A stretch of DNA of 47,309 nt from Legionella israelensis (GCF_004571175.1 NZ_CP038274.1:1-47309); one strand, 5' to 3'; shown: positions 25,342 to 35,073, counted from the first letter of the stretch. Numbers and translations: made by a program. The notes: generated by a model from the sequence alone, not told the origin.

Positions 25342-26706
25342 TTAAAGTTGCCCCTGATTTTGTGGTAGATCCATTGGTTTTTCCTTATGGTGCCATGCGA
25401 ATTTATTTGAAGCGGCAAAGAAGGATTGTTGAGGTAAAGAAAATTGTTCAATTGCTAGCATAAGTGTCTTTGCATGAGCTGCAACTGTTTCGGGTAAAAA
25501 TGCTAACGACTCGCGCCAACCTTGGTATTTACCTGCGATGAAGAATTTCTTATCGTATCCTTCTGGCGCCGGCAGCATATCTCTTACGATGTTATAAAAA
25601 ATATTGCGCAGGTATAGGGCGCCAAACTTGTCGATTTGTTGATCTTTTTCTAAATCACAGATAGCTTGTTCTGCCTCTGATAAAATGTCGTGTGATCCTT
25701 TAACGGAGGAAAGATAACTTGACTCAATTAACTGAATTAACCGATGTGCTTCGTCTATCCCCCAAAAACACATACCCAGTACATGTTGGTTGATCAGTTT
25801 GCCTTGTTCATTTTGTGTTCCGCCATAGATAAGCCCTTGATCAAAAAAACCAATTTTCAGGAAATAATTAGTAAGTTCGGAGTTTTTCTCGATAACATTA
25901 TAGGTTTTGTAATTCGGTTTCGTTTCTGCCAAATAACTCATGAGATGCCTTAATGCGGGTTGATTGGCGGGATGGTCTAAAGAATTATTGAATTGAATAT
26001 CTGATAGAAGTACTTGATGAGGTATGACGCTCATGAGATTACCATATTGAAGTGAGACAATTGGAGTCAAACTATTATTTTCACCGACCAACGCGACACT
26101 AATTTGTCCTGGAGAACTTTCAATGACTTTAAAATTATAGGGTACGCTTTCATTTAAACACGGTTCGGGTTGTTTTAATATGTTTTCTTGAGTAAGTAGT
26201 GCTTCCTTCATATTTTCATCTAATATTTGAAACATAAAAGCTTCAATGCAATGGTAGGGGCCGTTATCTGGTGCAAACCAATCGCTAGGATAAGCACCAG
26301 TGATTGCTCCGATTTTTTCATCGAGCTTTCTTGCCGGATTATTACCGCCTGTACGGGTCCACATTAATATTTTACAGCCGCGTTCTTTCGCAACACGTTC
26401 AGATTCTTCATGAATGTAAGTACCTACACCTTTCCTAAGATGATCTTTGTGAACTCCAACAGAGCATAATTCGGCAGCAGCAGAACTAAATTGAAGACGA
26501 CAAGCGCCCATCACAGAACCTTCTTCATTTTTCACCACATAAATTTCACTTTTTTTCATCAAGGTTTCTAAAATAGGCATGAATTCATTAAAACTCTTTG
26601 GGTTAAATGACATCCATTTTGCAACATCTTTTTGTTCGCACCAAATCTCATAAAGAGACTGAGCGTCTTCAAGTGTTGCTTTGACAAAATTAAGATTTTC
26701 TTTCAT
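25342..26706 (-). CDS. GNAT acetyltransferase fused to an unknown C-terminal domain (454 residues)
   Basis: Residues 1-165 form a GNAT domain: acetyl-CoA loop VHKDHLRKGVGTYIHEE (about 93-109), then KILMWTRTGG and ARKLDEKIGAI. The remaining 280 residues look like a second, divergent domain with no recognised family (NYKTYNVIEKNSELTNYFLK, then LSEAEQAICDLEKDQQI). The protein is soluble. The start ATG is preceded by no strong SD. It stands alone on the minus strand between the REP-like repeat and IS debris. Substrate unknown. Confidence 0.7.
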   Translation of the reverse strand: MKENLNFVKATLEDAQSLYEIWCEQKDVAKWMSFNPKSFNEFMPILETLMKKSEIYVVKNEEGSVMGACRLQFSSAAAELCSVGVHKDHLRKGVGTYIHEESERVAKERGCKILMWTRTGGNNPARKLDEKIGAITGAYPSDWFAPDNGPYHCIEAFMFQILDENMKEALLTQENILKQPEPCLNESVPYNFKVIESSPGQISVALVGENNSLTPIVSLQYGNLMSVIPHQVLLSDIQFNNSLDHPANQPALRHLMSYLAETKPNYKTYNVIEKNSELTNYFLKIGFFDQGLIYGGTQNEQGKLINQHVLGMCFWGIDEAHRLIQLIESSYLSSVKGSHDILSEAEQAICDLEKDQQIDKFGALYLRNIFYNIVRDMLPAPEGYDKKFFIAGKYQGWRESLAFLPETVAAHAKTLMLAIEQFSLPQQSFFAASNKFAWHHKEKPMDLPQNQGQL

Positions 26707-27002
26707 CTTTTAATAACCAATTATTAATCAAATTGAATTATTATAGATCATTCAAGATACTGATGACAAGTATAATATTGAAAATTGTCAAACCAAATAA
26801 AAATGTCCCTTATTTTTCCAATTTGAAAATGTCCCCTTTTGTTTAAAAAAATATAATTTTTTATTGGGCTTGTGGGTATGTGGTCGAGAAGCCTGCGAGC
26901 GTGTGCAAACTGTGGGCAGCTCTGGGCTTTGAGTTATCCATGGTTTGTGCATGCGTCCCGCAGGGCGCAGGCTGGTCTGCAGGACTCGTCCACATATCCA
27001 TA
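26707..27002. other. Intergenic stretch with paired AAAATGTCCC motifs and a GC-rich patch
   Basis: AAAATGTCCC occurs at 26800-26809 and 26826-26835, like the repeated ends of IS21-type elements, but no transposase follows. The part 26868-27000 is markedly GC-richer than its surroundings (for example TGGTCGAGAAGCCTGCGAGC) and carries no convincing gene. It is probably debris of other elements. Confidence 0.4.
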
Positions 27003-27209
27003 AGCTATAATCGTACTGTTCGGTATGACTGGCTTAATCAATACTTATTTGAGAGTATTGAACAAGTCCAAGAACAGGCCACCAAGTGGCTTTGGTCTTA
27101 TAACAATGAACGTCCTAACTCGGCTATTGGAGGTATACCACCCAAAAGAAAATTGGCTCTAGCAGCCTAGGTTTCTACTTTTAGTGTCAGTTAAAAATGG
27201 GGGATTACC
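27003..27209 (+). pseudogene. IS3-family transposase C-terminal fragment with right end
   Basis: The frame SYNRTVRYDWLNQYLFESIE, then LWSYNNERPNSAIGGIPPKRK is the C-terminal end of an IS3 OrfB, with stop at 27168-27170. The IS end GTCAGTTAAAAATGGGGGA follows, finishing with TTACCA near 27209. The rest of the element is missing. It differs from both other IS3-type remnants in the window. Confidence 0.8.
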
Positions 27210-27290
27210 ATAACTATTCAAAAAACTGGTTGATTATTTATTCTACAGATTTGTCATTAAAAGATACTTATATTTTGCCAAACATTTTTG

Positions 27291-28684
27291 GGTTATGTCC
27301 GTAAACTGCTGTAAATTCAGGTTGACTTTTTAGGAGTGGAGTCATCGCTAAAATTCGGTACTATTGAGTTGCGAAAAACAATAACTATCGAAGGAGATTA
27401 GCGATGACGGATTACAATATTACAGTTGGAAAGGAATTGCTTCCAGAACTTTTATCAAGCCAGGATGGGCTCGCAAAGCTTGTTGAAGGTGTATTGAATC
27501 AGGTATTGGAGGCACAGGTGTCAGAAAGTCTGGGAGCAGACAAGCATGAACGTTCAGGTGAACGTATAGGCTATCGTAACGGTTACCGTCCAAGACAACT
27601 ATACACTCGTGTGGGACCAGTCACTCTTCAAGTGCCGCAGACACGTGATGGCTCTTTTTCTACCGATATTTTTAAGCGCTATCAACGCAGTGAGCAGGCT
27701 TTTGTATTGGCTCTGATGGAAATGGTTGTTAATGGCGTATCAACCAGAAAAGTTAATAACATTACTGAAGAACTTTGCGGTGCTAGTTTTTCAAAGTCAA
27801 CCGTCAGTCAACTGTGTTCTGGTCTTGATGCAAGAGTCAGAGCCTTCAACGAGCGTCGGTTTGATGGTGACAACTACCCATTTATCATGGTTGATGCGAT
27901 GTTTATCAAGTGTCGTGATGGTGACAGAGTCGTGTCTCGAGCAGCCTTGACCATCTCGGGTATCAGAAGTGATGGCTACCGTGAAATACTGGGCCTTCGC
28001 ATTGGTGACACTGAGAGCTATGCTACATGGGATGAAGCGTTTAAATGGCTAAAATCTCGTGGGCTAAAAGGCGTGATGTATGTTGTGTCAGACCAGCATG
28101 CAGGGCTTGTGGAAGCGGCTAGAAAGCACTTTCAAGGTGCAACCTGGCAACGATGCCAAGTTCACTTGATGCGCAACATCCTCGGGCACTGCTCTGTCAG
28201 ACACCGCAAAGATGTTGCTGAAAAGGCAAAGCTTGTTTTTCAGGCACCTGATATGGAAGAAGCCAGGCGTAGACGCGATGATTTTATTGATGCCTTTGAG
28301 AAAAAAGCACCAAAATCAGTTACCTGCCTTGAGGAGGCTTTTGACGATGCCATGGTAGTTATGGCGTTGCCGGAGAAATACAGGAAGCGACTTCGCACCA
28401 CCAACATGCAAGAGCGAATTAACGAGGAAATCAGGCGCCGAGAACGAGTGATAAGGATATTTCCTAATGATGATTCTGCATGGCGGCTGATTGGCGCTTT
28501 ATTAGCTGAACAAAACGAGCAGTGGCAATCAAGGCGTTATCTTAATATGGACGAATTTAATGACTGGCTGGCTGAGAATGAAGCCGGAAAGTCTAATGTT
28601 GTAGGGATGAATGCTTTGACTAAATAACGTACTAACTTGATAGGCTGAATTAATGGGAATTTACAGCACTTTTTGGACTTGACC
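27291..28684 (+). mobile_element. IS256-family element copy 2 (1394 bp), intact
   Basis: It starts GGTTATGTCCGTAAACTGC and ends GGACTTGACC. The 8-bp duplication CATTTTTG is at 27283-27290 and 28685-28692. It is the intact reference copy. Confidence 0.95.
27404..28627 (+). CDS. IS256-family transposase, copy 2
   Basis: This 407-residue Mutator-type (transposase_mut) protein has SLGADKHERSGERIGYRNGY at about 40-60. IMVDAMFIKCRDGDRVVSRA contains the first catalytic Asp, and YVVSDQHAGLVEAARK the second. The end region TTNMQERINEEIRRRERVIR carries the Glu. The ATG follows GAAGGAGATTAGCG, a strong RBS. Full length and probably active. Confidence 0.95.
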   Translation: MTDYNITVGKELLPELLSSQDGLAKLVEGVLNQVLEAQVSESLGADKHERSGERIGYRNGYRPRQLYTRVGPVTLQVPQTRDGSFSTDIFKRYQRSEQAFVLALMEMVVNGVSTRKVNNITEELCGASFSKSTVSQLCSGLDARVRAFNERRFDGDNYPFIMVDAMFIKCRDGDRVVSRAALTISGIRSDGYREILGLRIGDTESYATWDEAFKWLKSRGLKGVMYVVSDQHAGLVEAARKHFQGATWQRCQVHLMRNILGHCSVRHRKDVAEKAKLVFQAPDMEEARRRRDDFIDAFEKKAPKSVTCLEEAFDDAMVVMALPEKYRKRLRTTNMQERINEEIRRRERVIRIFPNDDSAWRLIGALLAEQNEQWQSRRYLNMDEFNDWLAENEAGKSNVVGMNALTK

Positions 28685-28985
28685 CATTTTTGATATGGAA
28701 TCACAATCATTTCGTAATGAAAATAATAGGAAAGCTTGTGCGAATAATGAGTTTTCTCAAATATCTGATTGTGGTTTTGATAAGGTATATTTTTTGTCAT
28801 CATTTTTTCATCCGATCTTGCTATATGAGAGTTAAGTTATGGCCGCTTTCCACAAAAAAACTAACCTAGAAAAGTTAACCATATTTTTTAACTCTATTTG
28901 CCTTGATTTTTCGTTTTTTGAAAGCGTAGGGCAGGGGAGTAAAGAAAACTCTCGTTTTATTAACGGGGTTTATGATATTAGGTTA

Positions 28986-29363
28986 TCAAAATACATCTTC
29001 TAACCCATGTGATAGTTTTTGAGGTGGTTGGGGTGGGCAGGGGCTTTTACGTTGAGTTAGAAAAAGCGGTTTATCTCTATTTGCACCTTTAAGATGTTTG
29101 ATGTGGGCTTCCAGTGCATCGCAAAATTTTTTATTCACGAGATAAGCGTAGCGCTGCTTTTCACCTTTGGTCATCGAACGTTTCAAACGAATCTCATCCA
29201 GTAATTTGTAATCACTGTCTGTGACATCTGAAATTTTTAACGAGGCAATTTCTTTCGCCCGTAACCCCAAACCAAATGAGCAATAAATGAGCGCCATGTT
29301 TCTTTCGGGCATTTGTGAATTTTTTGCAACAATCAGCAGGCGTTTTCTTTCAGCTTCACTCAA
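28986..29363 (-). pseudogene. Tyrosine recombinase, truncated
   Basis: The first about 100 residues closely resemble the recombinase at 3270-3866 (MPERNMALIYCSFGLGLRAKEIASLK, with the first catalytic Arg, then RSMTKGEKQRYAYLVNKKF). After FLTQRK the sequence is altered (SPCPPQPPQKL) and the His-x-x-Arg and Tyr motifs are absent. The frame therefore ends in unrelated sequence. Non-functional relative of the first integrase. Confidence 0.8.
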
Positions 29364-29654
29364 AACTTTGGCTTTTCCTTCTGGCTAAGCATCAATTTTC
29401 CTGTTAGAGCCTGATTTATATAGATTATTATATAAAACAGGAACTGTTTTTAAAACAGAAAAATCAGCATCTTCTGTAACCATTGCCAGCATTGAACAAT
29501 TCCTCTTTTATCCATTATAGGTTGTCATAAATCAAAAAGGCTCATTGTACTTTTTAAGTCAGGAATTTAATCCTTCTGAAATTTTTTTATGCCTCGACCT
29601 TAGCGTTTTTCATGGGTCCTGATTTTCTTCATTTCAGATGATGCTTGGAAGACT

Positions 29655-29689
29655 GGGTTAAATTACAGAAACGGGACAAATGCGAACTG
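29655..29689 (+). repeat. Tn3 left terminal inverted repeat
   Basis: It starts GGGTTAAATTACAGAAACGG and continues for 15 more bases ending AACTG. It pairs with 35074-35108 with one mismatch and matches 15443-15477. Confidence 0.9.
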
Positions 29690-29731
29690 TAATGCTATAT
29701 TTGCGCAAAATATTGTAACTGGAGTAACGAA

Positions 29732-30382
29732 GTGAAAAGATATAAATTTAATGCCGAAGGCTATAGATATTATATAGATAGTGAGATAGAGCTCTCCGAA
29801 CAAGAGCTATGTAAGATACAAAAAATAATATCCAGCTTTCCGCATGCTTCAAAATCAAGGGAGTCAATTAAACAGTTTTTAGAATTTTCTCCTGATGAAA
29901 CCCCTAAGTATATTCTTGCTATTACTGCAAATGCTTTTGATTGCTGTGGTAATACAATGTTGGGAGTAGCATGTGAGTATGGCTACTCTGTTAATGCAGT
30001 ACAAAAATTAATTAACATGGGTGCAAATGTAGATATGCCCGATCACAATATGAATAAGCTAGCACTTCACTGGGCAATAAATAATAAAAAATCATTTAGA
30101 GACAAGGGTTCTGTTGAGGCGGTAGAAGTCGTTCGCTGTTTACTTAAAAATGGAGCAAAAACTGATATTAGATGCTATCAAAATGAGACCCTTCTTGAAT
30201 ATGCTAAAAGTCGGGGATTTACAGCAGCAGCCAATTTAATCGAGAGTCACTCCAATAAGCAACCTGAAAATAAATCGAAAATAGGATGTTCTGATCTTGC
30301 TTTTTTTTTCACCAATACTACAAAAGAAAAAGAAACTTATTGTGGATTTAAACCTGGATTTCTCTTAAACGATAATTTTTAA
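29732..30382 (+). CDS. Ankyrin-repeat protein carried by the Tn3 transposon
   Basis: This 216-residue protein has ankyrin repeats at about 70-170. GNTMLGVACEYGYSVNAVQK is the first repeat, with LINMGANVDMPDHN next. LALHWAINN starts the second, with VRCLLKNGAKTDI, then ETLLEYAKSRGFTAAANLIE in the third. There is no signal peptide or membrane segment, and the N-terminal 60 residues are unassigned. The GTG start has GGAG upstream at 29721-29724. The gene is first in the transposon, ahead of tnpI. Ankyrin proteins of intracellular bacteria are often secreted effectors; that role here is only an inference. Confidence 0.85.
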   Translation: MKRYKFNAEGYRYYIDSEIELSEQELCKIQKIISSFPHASKSRESIKQFLEFSPDETPKYILAITANAFDCCGNTMLGVACEYGYSVNAVQKLINMGANVDMPDHNMNKLALHWAINNKKSFRDKGSVEAVEVVRCLLKNGAKTDIRCYQNETLLEYAKSRGFTAAANLIESHSNKQPENKSKIGCSDLAFFFTNTTKEKETYCGFKPGFLLNDNF

Positions 30383-30402
30383 ATCTATACGTATAATAAT
30401 CC

Positions 30403-30483
30403 TTATGCGATGAAAATTCCATCAACTCATCGCATAATTTACTTTTTTGTGCTAGATTATCTATAAATAATCTAATCGCATAA
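30403..30483 (+). other. Candidate internal resolution site of the TnpI recombinase
   Basis: TTATGCGATGA (30403-30413) and TCATCGCATAA (30427-30437) form an 11-bp inverted repeat 13 bp apart. TCGCATAA appears again at 30476-30483. TAGATTAT (30453-30460) and ATAATCTA (30467-30474) form a second inverted repeat. The block lies directly upstream of the tnpI start. The layout resembles the IR1-IR2 core plus accessory motifs of Tn4430. Confidence 0.65.
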
Positions 30484-30489
30484 TTAGTA

Positions 30490-31365
30490 ATGGCAAAAAA
30501 CACCCAAATTGAAACCTACATCAATTACCAAAAATCGACTGATAAATCGCCGTTGACCCTGGCAAGTTATCAAAGCGACTTGTTTCAATTTGTAATATGG
30601 TTTGAATCGGTTAATAAAACTGATATGAGACTGACCAACATTACTCCAACTGACGCACGTCAATACAAACAACATTTAATTGATTCGGGGCTTAAGGCCC
30701 CAACAATTAACCGACGCTTGCTGTCTTTAAAATATTTTTTGGAATGGGGATGGAAAACAAAGAAAATCAAGTATCGATTCCCCTTTCCAAAAACAGTAAA
30801 ACAATCTCAAGCGATGCCAAAATGGTTGAACCGCAACCAGCAGAACCAATTAATGCGACACGCCGAGCAGTTCGGAAGCAAGCGAGATGCTGCTATTGTG
30901 AGAATACTTCTTAATACGGGTTTACGTGTCAGTGAGTTGTGTAATTTAAAGTGGAATGACATAAGCTTAAGTGAACGCAAAGGCCGCCTGTCTATTAATG
31001 CTGGCAAGGGCTGTAAATACCGTGAAGTTCCTTTGAATAAAGATGCCAGGATTGCCTTCCAAGACTTGGGATATGCACAACATGCAGGTTCTAATGAATA
31101 TATTTTTAATGGCCAGCGAGGTGTCCTTAGTCCTCGAGGAATTCAACTGATGTTAAAACGATTGCATACCCCAGAAGACCTTGGCATGATTTCTCCTCAT
31201 CAATTAAGACATACTTTTTGTAAAAATCTCATCGATGCTGGAATAAGCTTAGAGAAAGTAGCCTCACTTGCAGGGCATGAGCGGTTAGATACAACGAAAC
31301 TTTACTGTCAACCATCCTTTTCCGATTTAAGTGAGGCTGTAGAAAGGATTGGGGAGATTGAGTAA
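30490..31365 (+). CDS. tnpI: TnpI-like tyrosine recombinase (cointegrate resolvase)
   Basis: This 291-residue XerC/D-like protein has a SAM-like core-binding N-terminal domain (about 5-100). The catalytic residues are Arg146 (TGLRVSELC), Lys in GKGCKYREV, His237 and Arg240 (HQLRH), His263 (GHERLDTT) and Tyr272. All five are present. Its stop overlaps the tnpA start (TAATG), so tnpI-tnpA are translated in step. In Tn4430-type transposons this enzyme resolves the cointegrate, and it acts here likely at the adjacent inverted repeats. Confidence 0.88.
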   Translation: MAKNTQIETYINYQKSTDKSPLTLASYQSDLFQFVIWFESVNKTDMRLTNITPTDARQYKQHLIDSGLKAPTINRRLLSLKYFLEWGWKTKKIKYRFPFPKTVKQSQAMPKWLNRNQQNQLMRHAEQFGSKRDAAIVRILLNTGLRVSELCNLKWNDISLSERKGRLSINAGKGCKYREVPLNKDARIAFQDLGYAQHAGSNEYIFNGQRGVLSPRGIQLMLKRLHTPEDLGMISPHQLRHTFCKNLIDAGISLEKVASLAGHERLDTTKLYCQPSFSDLSEAVERIGEIE

Positions 31366-34300
31366 TGCGTTTAATTGAAGTATTACCAAATTATGAAGCC
31401 AAGCGTTTTGATAAACCGCCAGTATTAACCCAGGATGAACGAAAATCTTGTTTTCAGGTTGATCTCTCTATTTCATCAATGTTTGATAAAACAAAACAGG
31501 ATATTAATAAGTTAGGGCTTTTGCTGCAATATGGTTACTTTAAAGTAACTGGTAAATTCTTTACCGCAAAAACATTCAAGTCTGCTGATATAAAAGTTGC
31601 TGCAAAAATAATAGGCATCACACCACCAAAGGATTTTATACATCAATATGGTGATAGAACAAGGCAAAAGCATCGGTTATTCATATTGGAAAATACTGGG
31701 TTCCTCCCATTTAACAATAAAATAGATTTCTTTGAAGAGGCCATCATAGACATGGTCGATAAACAGATGCATCCTCGCAAACTGTTTTATGCACTAGTTG
31801 AGCAGCTAAGACAAAAGAAAATAGAATTGCCAAGCTATGATAGAATCGCAAGAACCATCACGGATAAACTTCATGCATTTGAGGCAAGGGTCACAAAAAA
31901 TATTGCCGAAGTTATTACAACCAAGCAACAAGAGGCATTGGAACAGTTGGTGTCAAAAGAAGGAGAGCCTTATGAGAGGGCTTTGTTAACACGTCTGAAA
32001 AACATATCCCAATCAATGCAGCCCGCTAAAATCAAACAGGACATGCGCAATTTTTTAATTATAAAAAAACTTCATCGAGAACTAATATCTGTAATAGAGA
32101 AACTGGCTTTATCTTCTGAGGCGATTAAATATTATGCGGGTTGGGTAAACAAGGCGAAAACAACACAACTTGCTGAGATGGCTGATACCCATAAGAGAAA
32201 TCTGTATTTAATAGCATTTATTGACTATTGGTATAGGCTTTGGCAGGATAATCTTGTTGATATTTTGTTAAAATCAGTTCAACAACACTTAAATAAGGCG
32301 GCTCGTGAAGTTGATTTATTAATTAAGGACAGGTTGCCTGAAAAAAACAGACTGGCCAAATCAGTCATCACTGGTTTTAATAATGCCAAAGATACCTTAG
32401 ATAAAGTTCAACGAGTCGTTCATGATATTAATTTAAATAATGATGAAAAGGTTAGGGAACTCAATAATATTCTACCTAAAGAAAATCATTCATTTTCTCA
32501 GGTCGAACTGGATGCGAAGGAATTACAGCTTCAGATGGAAAATGAGAAAAAATGCAATGATGAATTTAATGTGCTGAGTAACTTGTCCAGGAAGCTACAA
32601 AATCGTGTTGCCGAAATTATAAAGCATCTAAGCTTTGAGTATGAGGATAATGCAAAAGCGATTTTTCAGGCAATTGAGTTCTATCAAAACAATAAAACAA
32701 TAACTGCTACTGCACCAAATGAATTTTTAGATGATCATGAGTACCAGGCTATTCATCGTGATGGGAAGTTTAACATATCGCTTTATAAAGCCATCTTGTT
32801 TTGCAAAGTTGCTCAAGCTATAAAATGTGGCCAGATAAGTTTGAATTATTCGCTCCGTTATTTGTCTATTGATTCTTACTTGCTTGATGAACAGTATTGG
32901 CATAAACATAAAACCCATTTGTTAGAAAAACTTGGACTTACCGAGTTTAGTGATGCCGAAAAAGTACTTTCTTTATTGCGAAGCACGCTGGATAAACAAT
33001 TTTTTGATGTGAACCAACGTATTGTTCAAGGAGTCAATAATTATATAACAATTCGCAAAGATGGCGGGTTTTCGGTCTACACGCCAGCGGTGGAAAAACC
33101 CAAGTATGACTCTATTACAAGTATTATTGGCGAAGGTAAATATATTCCCATTTTACAAATGATGGCGCAAATGAATGCATTAACCAAATTCACAGCCTGT
33201 TTTAAACACCACAAAATTACCGGCTCGAAAACACCACCAGAAAATGAAATCTTTTATGCAGGTATCTTTGGCTTAGGAAGCAACATCGGGCTTCATAAAC
33301 TTAGCCATACAGCTATTGGTATTAATTATAATACTCTGTCTCATGCTGTTAACTGGTATTTTTCCTTAGATAACCTTCATGCCGTTAATCAATCACTTGT
33401 GGATCTGATGAGTAAATTATGGTTGCCTCAGAAATTTAAGAGAGAGCGAGACTTGTTGCACACATCCAGTGATGGCAAAAAGCAATGCGTATCAGCAGAG
33501 TCACTGAATACCAACTTTTCCTATAAGTACTTTGGCAATGGAAAAGGAGCCAGTGTTTACCGTTTTATCGATGAGCGTGGCATCTTATTTTATTCAACGG
33601 TATTTACCAGCAGTGAACGTGATGCTGCTTATGTGATCGATGGTTTGTTGCACAATGATGCGGTTTCATCCGACATGCACTCTACAGACACACATGGCTA
33701 CACTGAAAAAGTGTTTGCTATATCACACCTACTCAGTGTGACTTTTGCGCCACGACTTAAAGATATTGCTTCACAAAAGCTGGTCAGCTTTGGAAAACTA
33801 AAAAATATATTAGAAAGTAAGGAGTATCCCATATTACCCACTTACTATGTTAATGAGAGTAAAATTAAACGATATTGGGATAACATATTAAGGTTGATTG
33901 CAACAATAAAACTACGGGAACACCGTGCCTCAACAATTCTAAAAAGATTAAGCGAATACTCAAATCAACATCCACTGGAAGAATCCCTTAAAGATTTTGG
34001 CCGTATCATCAAATCAATCTTTATCCTGAAATATATAGACGATGTGCAATGGCGGCAGGCTATTGAAAAACAATTAAACAAGGGCGAGTTAGCCAATAAA
34101 TTTTCTGATGCCATATCTTTTGCTGATCCGAATATTTTAGAACCCTTAAAAGAAGATCAGGAAATTACGGTTATGTGCAAAACAATTATCCAAAACATTA
34201 TTATTTTATGGAACTATATCGAGTTAACCAAAGTAGTGATGCAAGTAGAAAATGATGAGAGGAATATTCTTCTTGAAAATATTACCAATGCATCTATTTT

Positions 34301-34409
34301 GACCTGGCAACATGTCAATCTGCACGGTACATATGATTTTAGTAACCTGTTTAGTTCAAATGATTCTGAATTTATATTGGATGAGGTAATTAATTTTAGG
34401 GCAGCTTAA
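31365..34409 (+). CDS. tnpA: Tn3-family transposase TnpA (1014 residues)
   Basis: The N-terminal part (about 1-170) matches the DUF4158 domain of Tn3 transposases. A long helical middle part precedes the DDE domain. The catalytic triad is visible as Asp703 (TSSDGKKQ), Asp775 (STDTHGYTE) and Glu908 (LNKGELANKF). The length is typical. TnpA binds the 38-bp-class terminal repeats and makes a cointegrate that tnpI resolves. It appears intact. Confidence 0.95.
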   Translation: MRLIEVLPNYEAKRFDKPPVLTQDERKSCFQVDLSISSMFDKTKQDINKLGLLLQYGYFKVTGKFFTAKTFKSADIKVAAKIIGITPPKDFIHQYGDRTRQKHRLFILENTGFLPFNNKIDFFEEAIIDMVDKQMHPRKLFYALVEQLRQKKIELPSYDRIARTITDKLHAFEARVTKNIAEVITTKQQEALEQLVSKEGEPYERALLTRLKNISQSMQPAKIKQDMRNFLIIKKLHRELISVIEKLALSSEAIKYYAGWVNKAKTTQLAEMADTHKRNLYLIAFIDYWYRLWQDNLVDILLKSVQQHLNKAAREVDLLIKDRLPEKNRLAKSVITGFNNAKDTLDKVQRVVHDINLNNDEKVRELNNILPKENHSFSQVELDAKELQLQMENEKKCNDEFNVLSNLSRKLQNRVAEIIKHLSFEYEDNAKAIFQAIEFYQNNKTITATAPNEFLDDHEYQAIHRDGKFNISLYKAILFCKVAQAIKCGQISLNYSLRYLSIDSYLLDEQYWHKHKTHLLEKLGLTEFSDAEKVLSLLRSTLDKQFFDVNQRIVQGVNNYITIRKDGGFSVYTPAVEKPKYDSITSIIGEGKYIPILQMMAQMNALTKFTACFKHHKITGSKTPPENEIFYAGIFGLGSNIGLHKLSHTAIGINYNTLSHAVNWYFSLDNLHAVNQSLVDLMSKLWLPQKFKRERDLLHTSSDGKKQCVSAESLNTNFSYKYFGNGKGASVYRFIDERGILFYSTVFTSSERDAAYVIDGLLHNDAVSSDMHSTDTHGYTEKVFAISHLLSVTFAPRLKDIASQKLVSFGKLKNILESKEYPILPTYYVNESKIKRYWDNILRLIATIKLREHRASTILKRLSEYSNQHPLEESLKDFGRIIKSIFILKYIDDVQWRQAIEKQLNKGELANKFSDAISFADPNILEPLKEDQEITVMCKTIIQNIIILWNYIELTKVVMQVENDERNILLENITNASILTWQHVNLHGTYDFSNLFSSNDSEFILDEVINFRAA

Positions 34410-34437
34410 GTGAATTACATTAATATGGGACATAAAT

Positions 34438-34674
34438 ATGCCAACAGTTTTAAGGATTAGAGGTTACCGGTTTTTCTTCTATAGTCTTGAGGGATCGGAA
34501 CCCCCTCATATTCATATTGAACATGGGGATAAGGTGGGAAAATTTTGGCTTGAACCTGTAAGCCTGGCCAGCTCATATGGGTTTAGAAGCCATGAGCTAG
34601 GAAAACTTAGGCTCTTGGTTATTGAACATAAAGAATTATTTTTGGAGAAATGGTATGAATACTTTAGCTATTAA
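34438..34674 (+). CDS. DUF4160 protein
   Basis: This 78-residue protein starts MPTVLRIRGYRFFFYSLEGS and has EPPHIHIEHGDK and FWLEP, the DUF4160 signature. It is followed, with a 20-bp overlap, by the DUF2442 gene. The pair is widespread in bacteria and resembles toxin-antitoxin modules; biochemical roles are not established. Within the transposon it is cargo after tnpA. Confidence 0.88.
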   Translation: MPTVLRIRGYRFFFYSLEGSEPPHIHIEHGDKVGKFWLEPVSLASSYGFRSHELGKLRLLVIEHKELFLEKWYEYFSY

Positions 34675-34900
34675 ATTTGATGATCACGCGGTTGATGTAA
34701 GTTTTACAAAAACTTCATTACACTTTGTATTGGCAGATGGTCGAGAAATTTCAGCACCTCTTGAATGGTTTCCACGTCTTAGAGATGCAACGGATGATGA
34801 ACGTAAAAATTGGCGGTTTATTGGTAATGGTCTTGGAGTGCATTGGTCAAAGATTGATGAAGATGTCTCTGTTAAGGCTTTAATGAAGGGAACTGATTAA
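34655..34900 (+). CDS. DUF2442 protein
   Basis: This 81-residue protein has VSFTKTSLHFVLADGREISA, then PLEWFPRL and GLGVHWSKIDEDVSV, the standard DUF2442 fold. The ATG at 34655 is preceded by TTGGAG, and it overlaps the DUF4160 gene. The two products probably form a complex. Start upstream at 34622 is rejected for lack of an RBS. Confidence 0.88.
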   Translation: MNTLAIKFDDHAVDVSFTKTSLHFVLADGREISAPLEWFPRLRDATDDERKNWRFIGNGLGVHWSKIDEDVSVKALMKGTD

Positions 34901-35073
34901 TTAATATATCGACTTTTATGCTTTTTTGCGCTTTAATAATTATGCGATTAGTTATAAGGGTCAGTTTGTGTTGATAATACTGGTCCTATATTGTTTTATT
35001 AAGTTGATTTTAATCAAGATAAATTTCAAGAACAGATGCAAATTTGTTTTTAATTTAAACAGAATCGCTCTCT

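Larger units (their letters stand above)
27210..28835 (+). pseudogene. Hypothetical gene fragment split by IS256 copy 2
   Basis: The left fragment (27210-27290) reads NYSKNWLIIYSTDLSLKDTY, then ILPNIF. Past the IS and one CATTTTTG duplication it continues DMESQSFRNENNRKACANNE, then FSQISDCGFDKVYFLSSFFH up to a stop at 28833. The in-frame junction shows that IS256 hit a coding gene whose 5' part was already lost at the IS3 fragment. No family is recognised. Confidence 0.65.

Noticed and set aside
26880-27002. Coding start of the IS3 fragment at 26880
   Set aside because: The first 41 codons are from the GC-rich patch and do not resemble a transposase; similarity begins at 27003.
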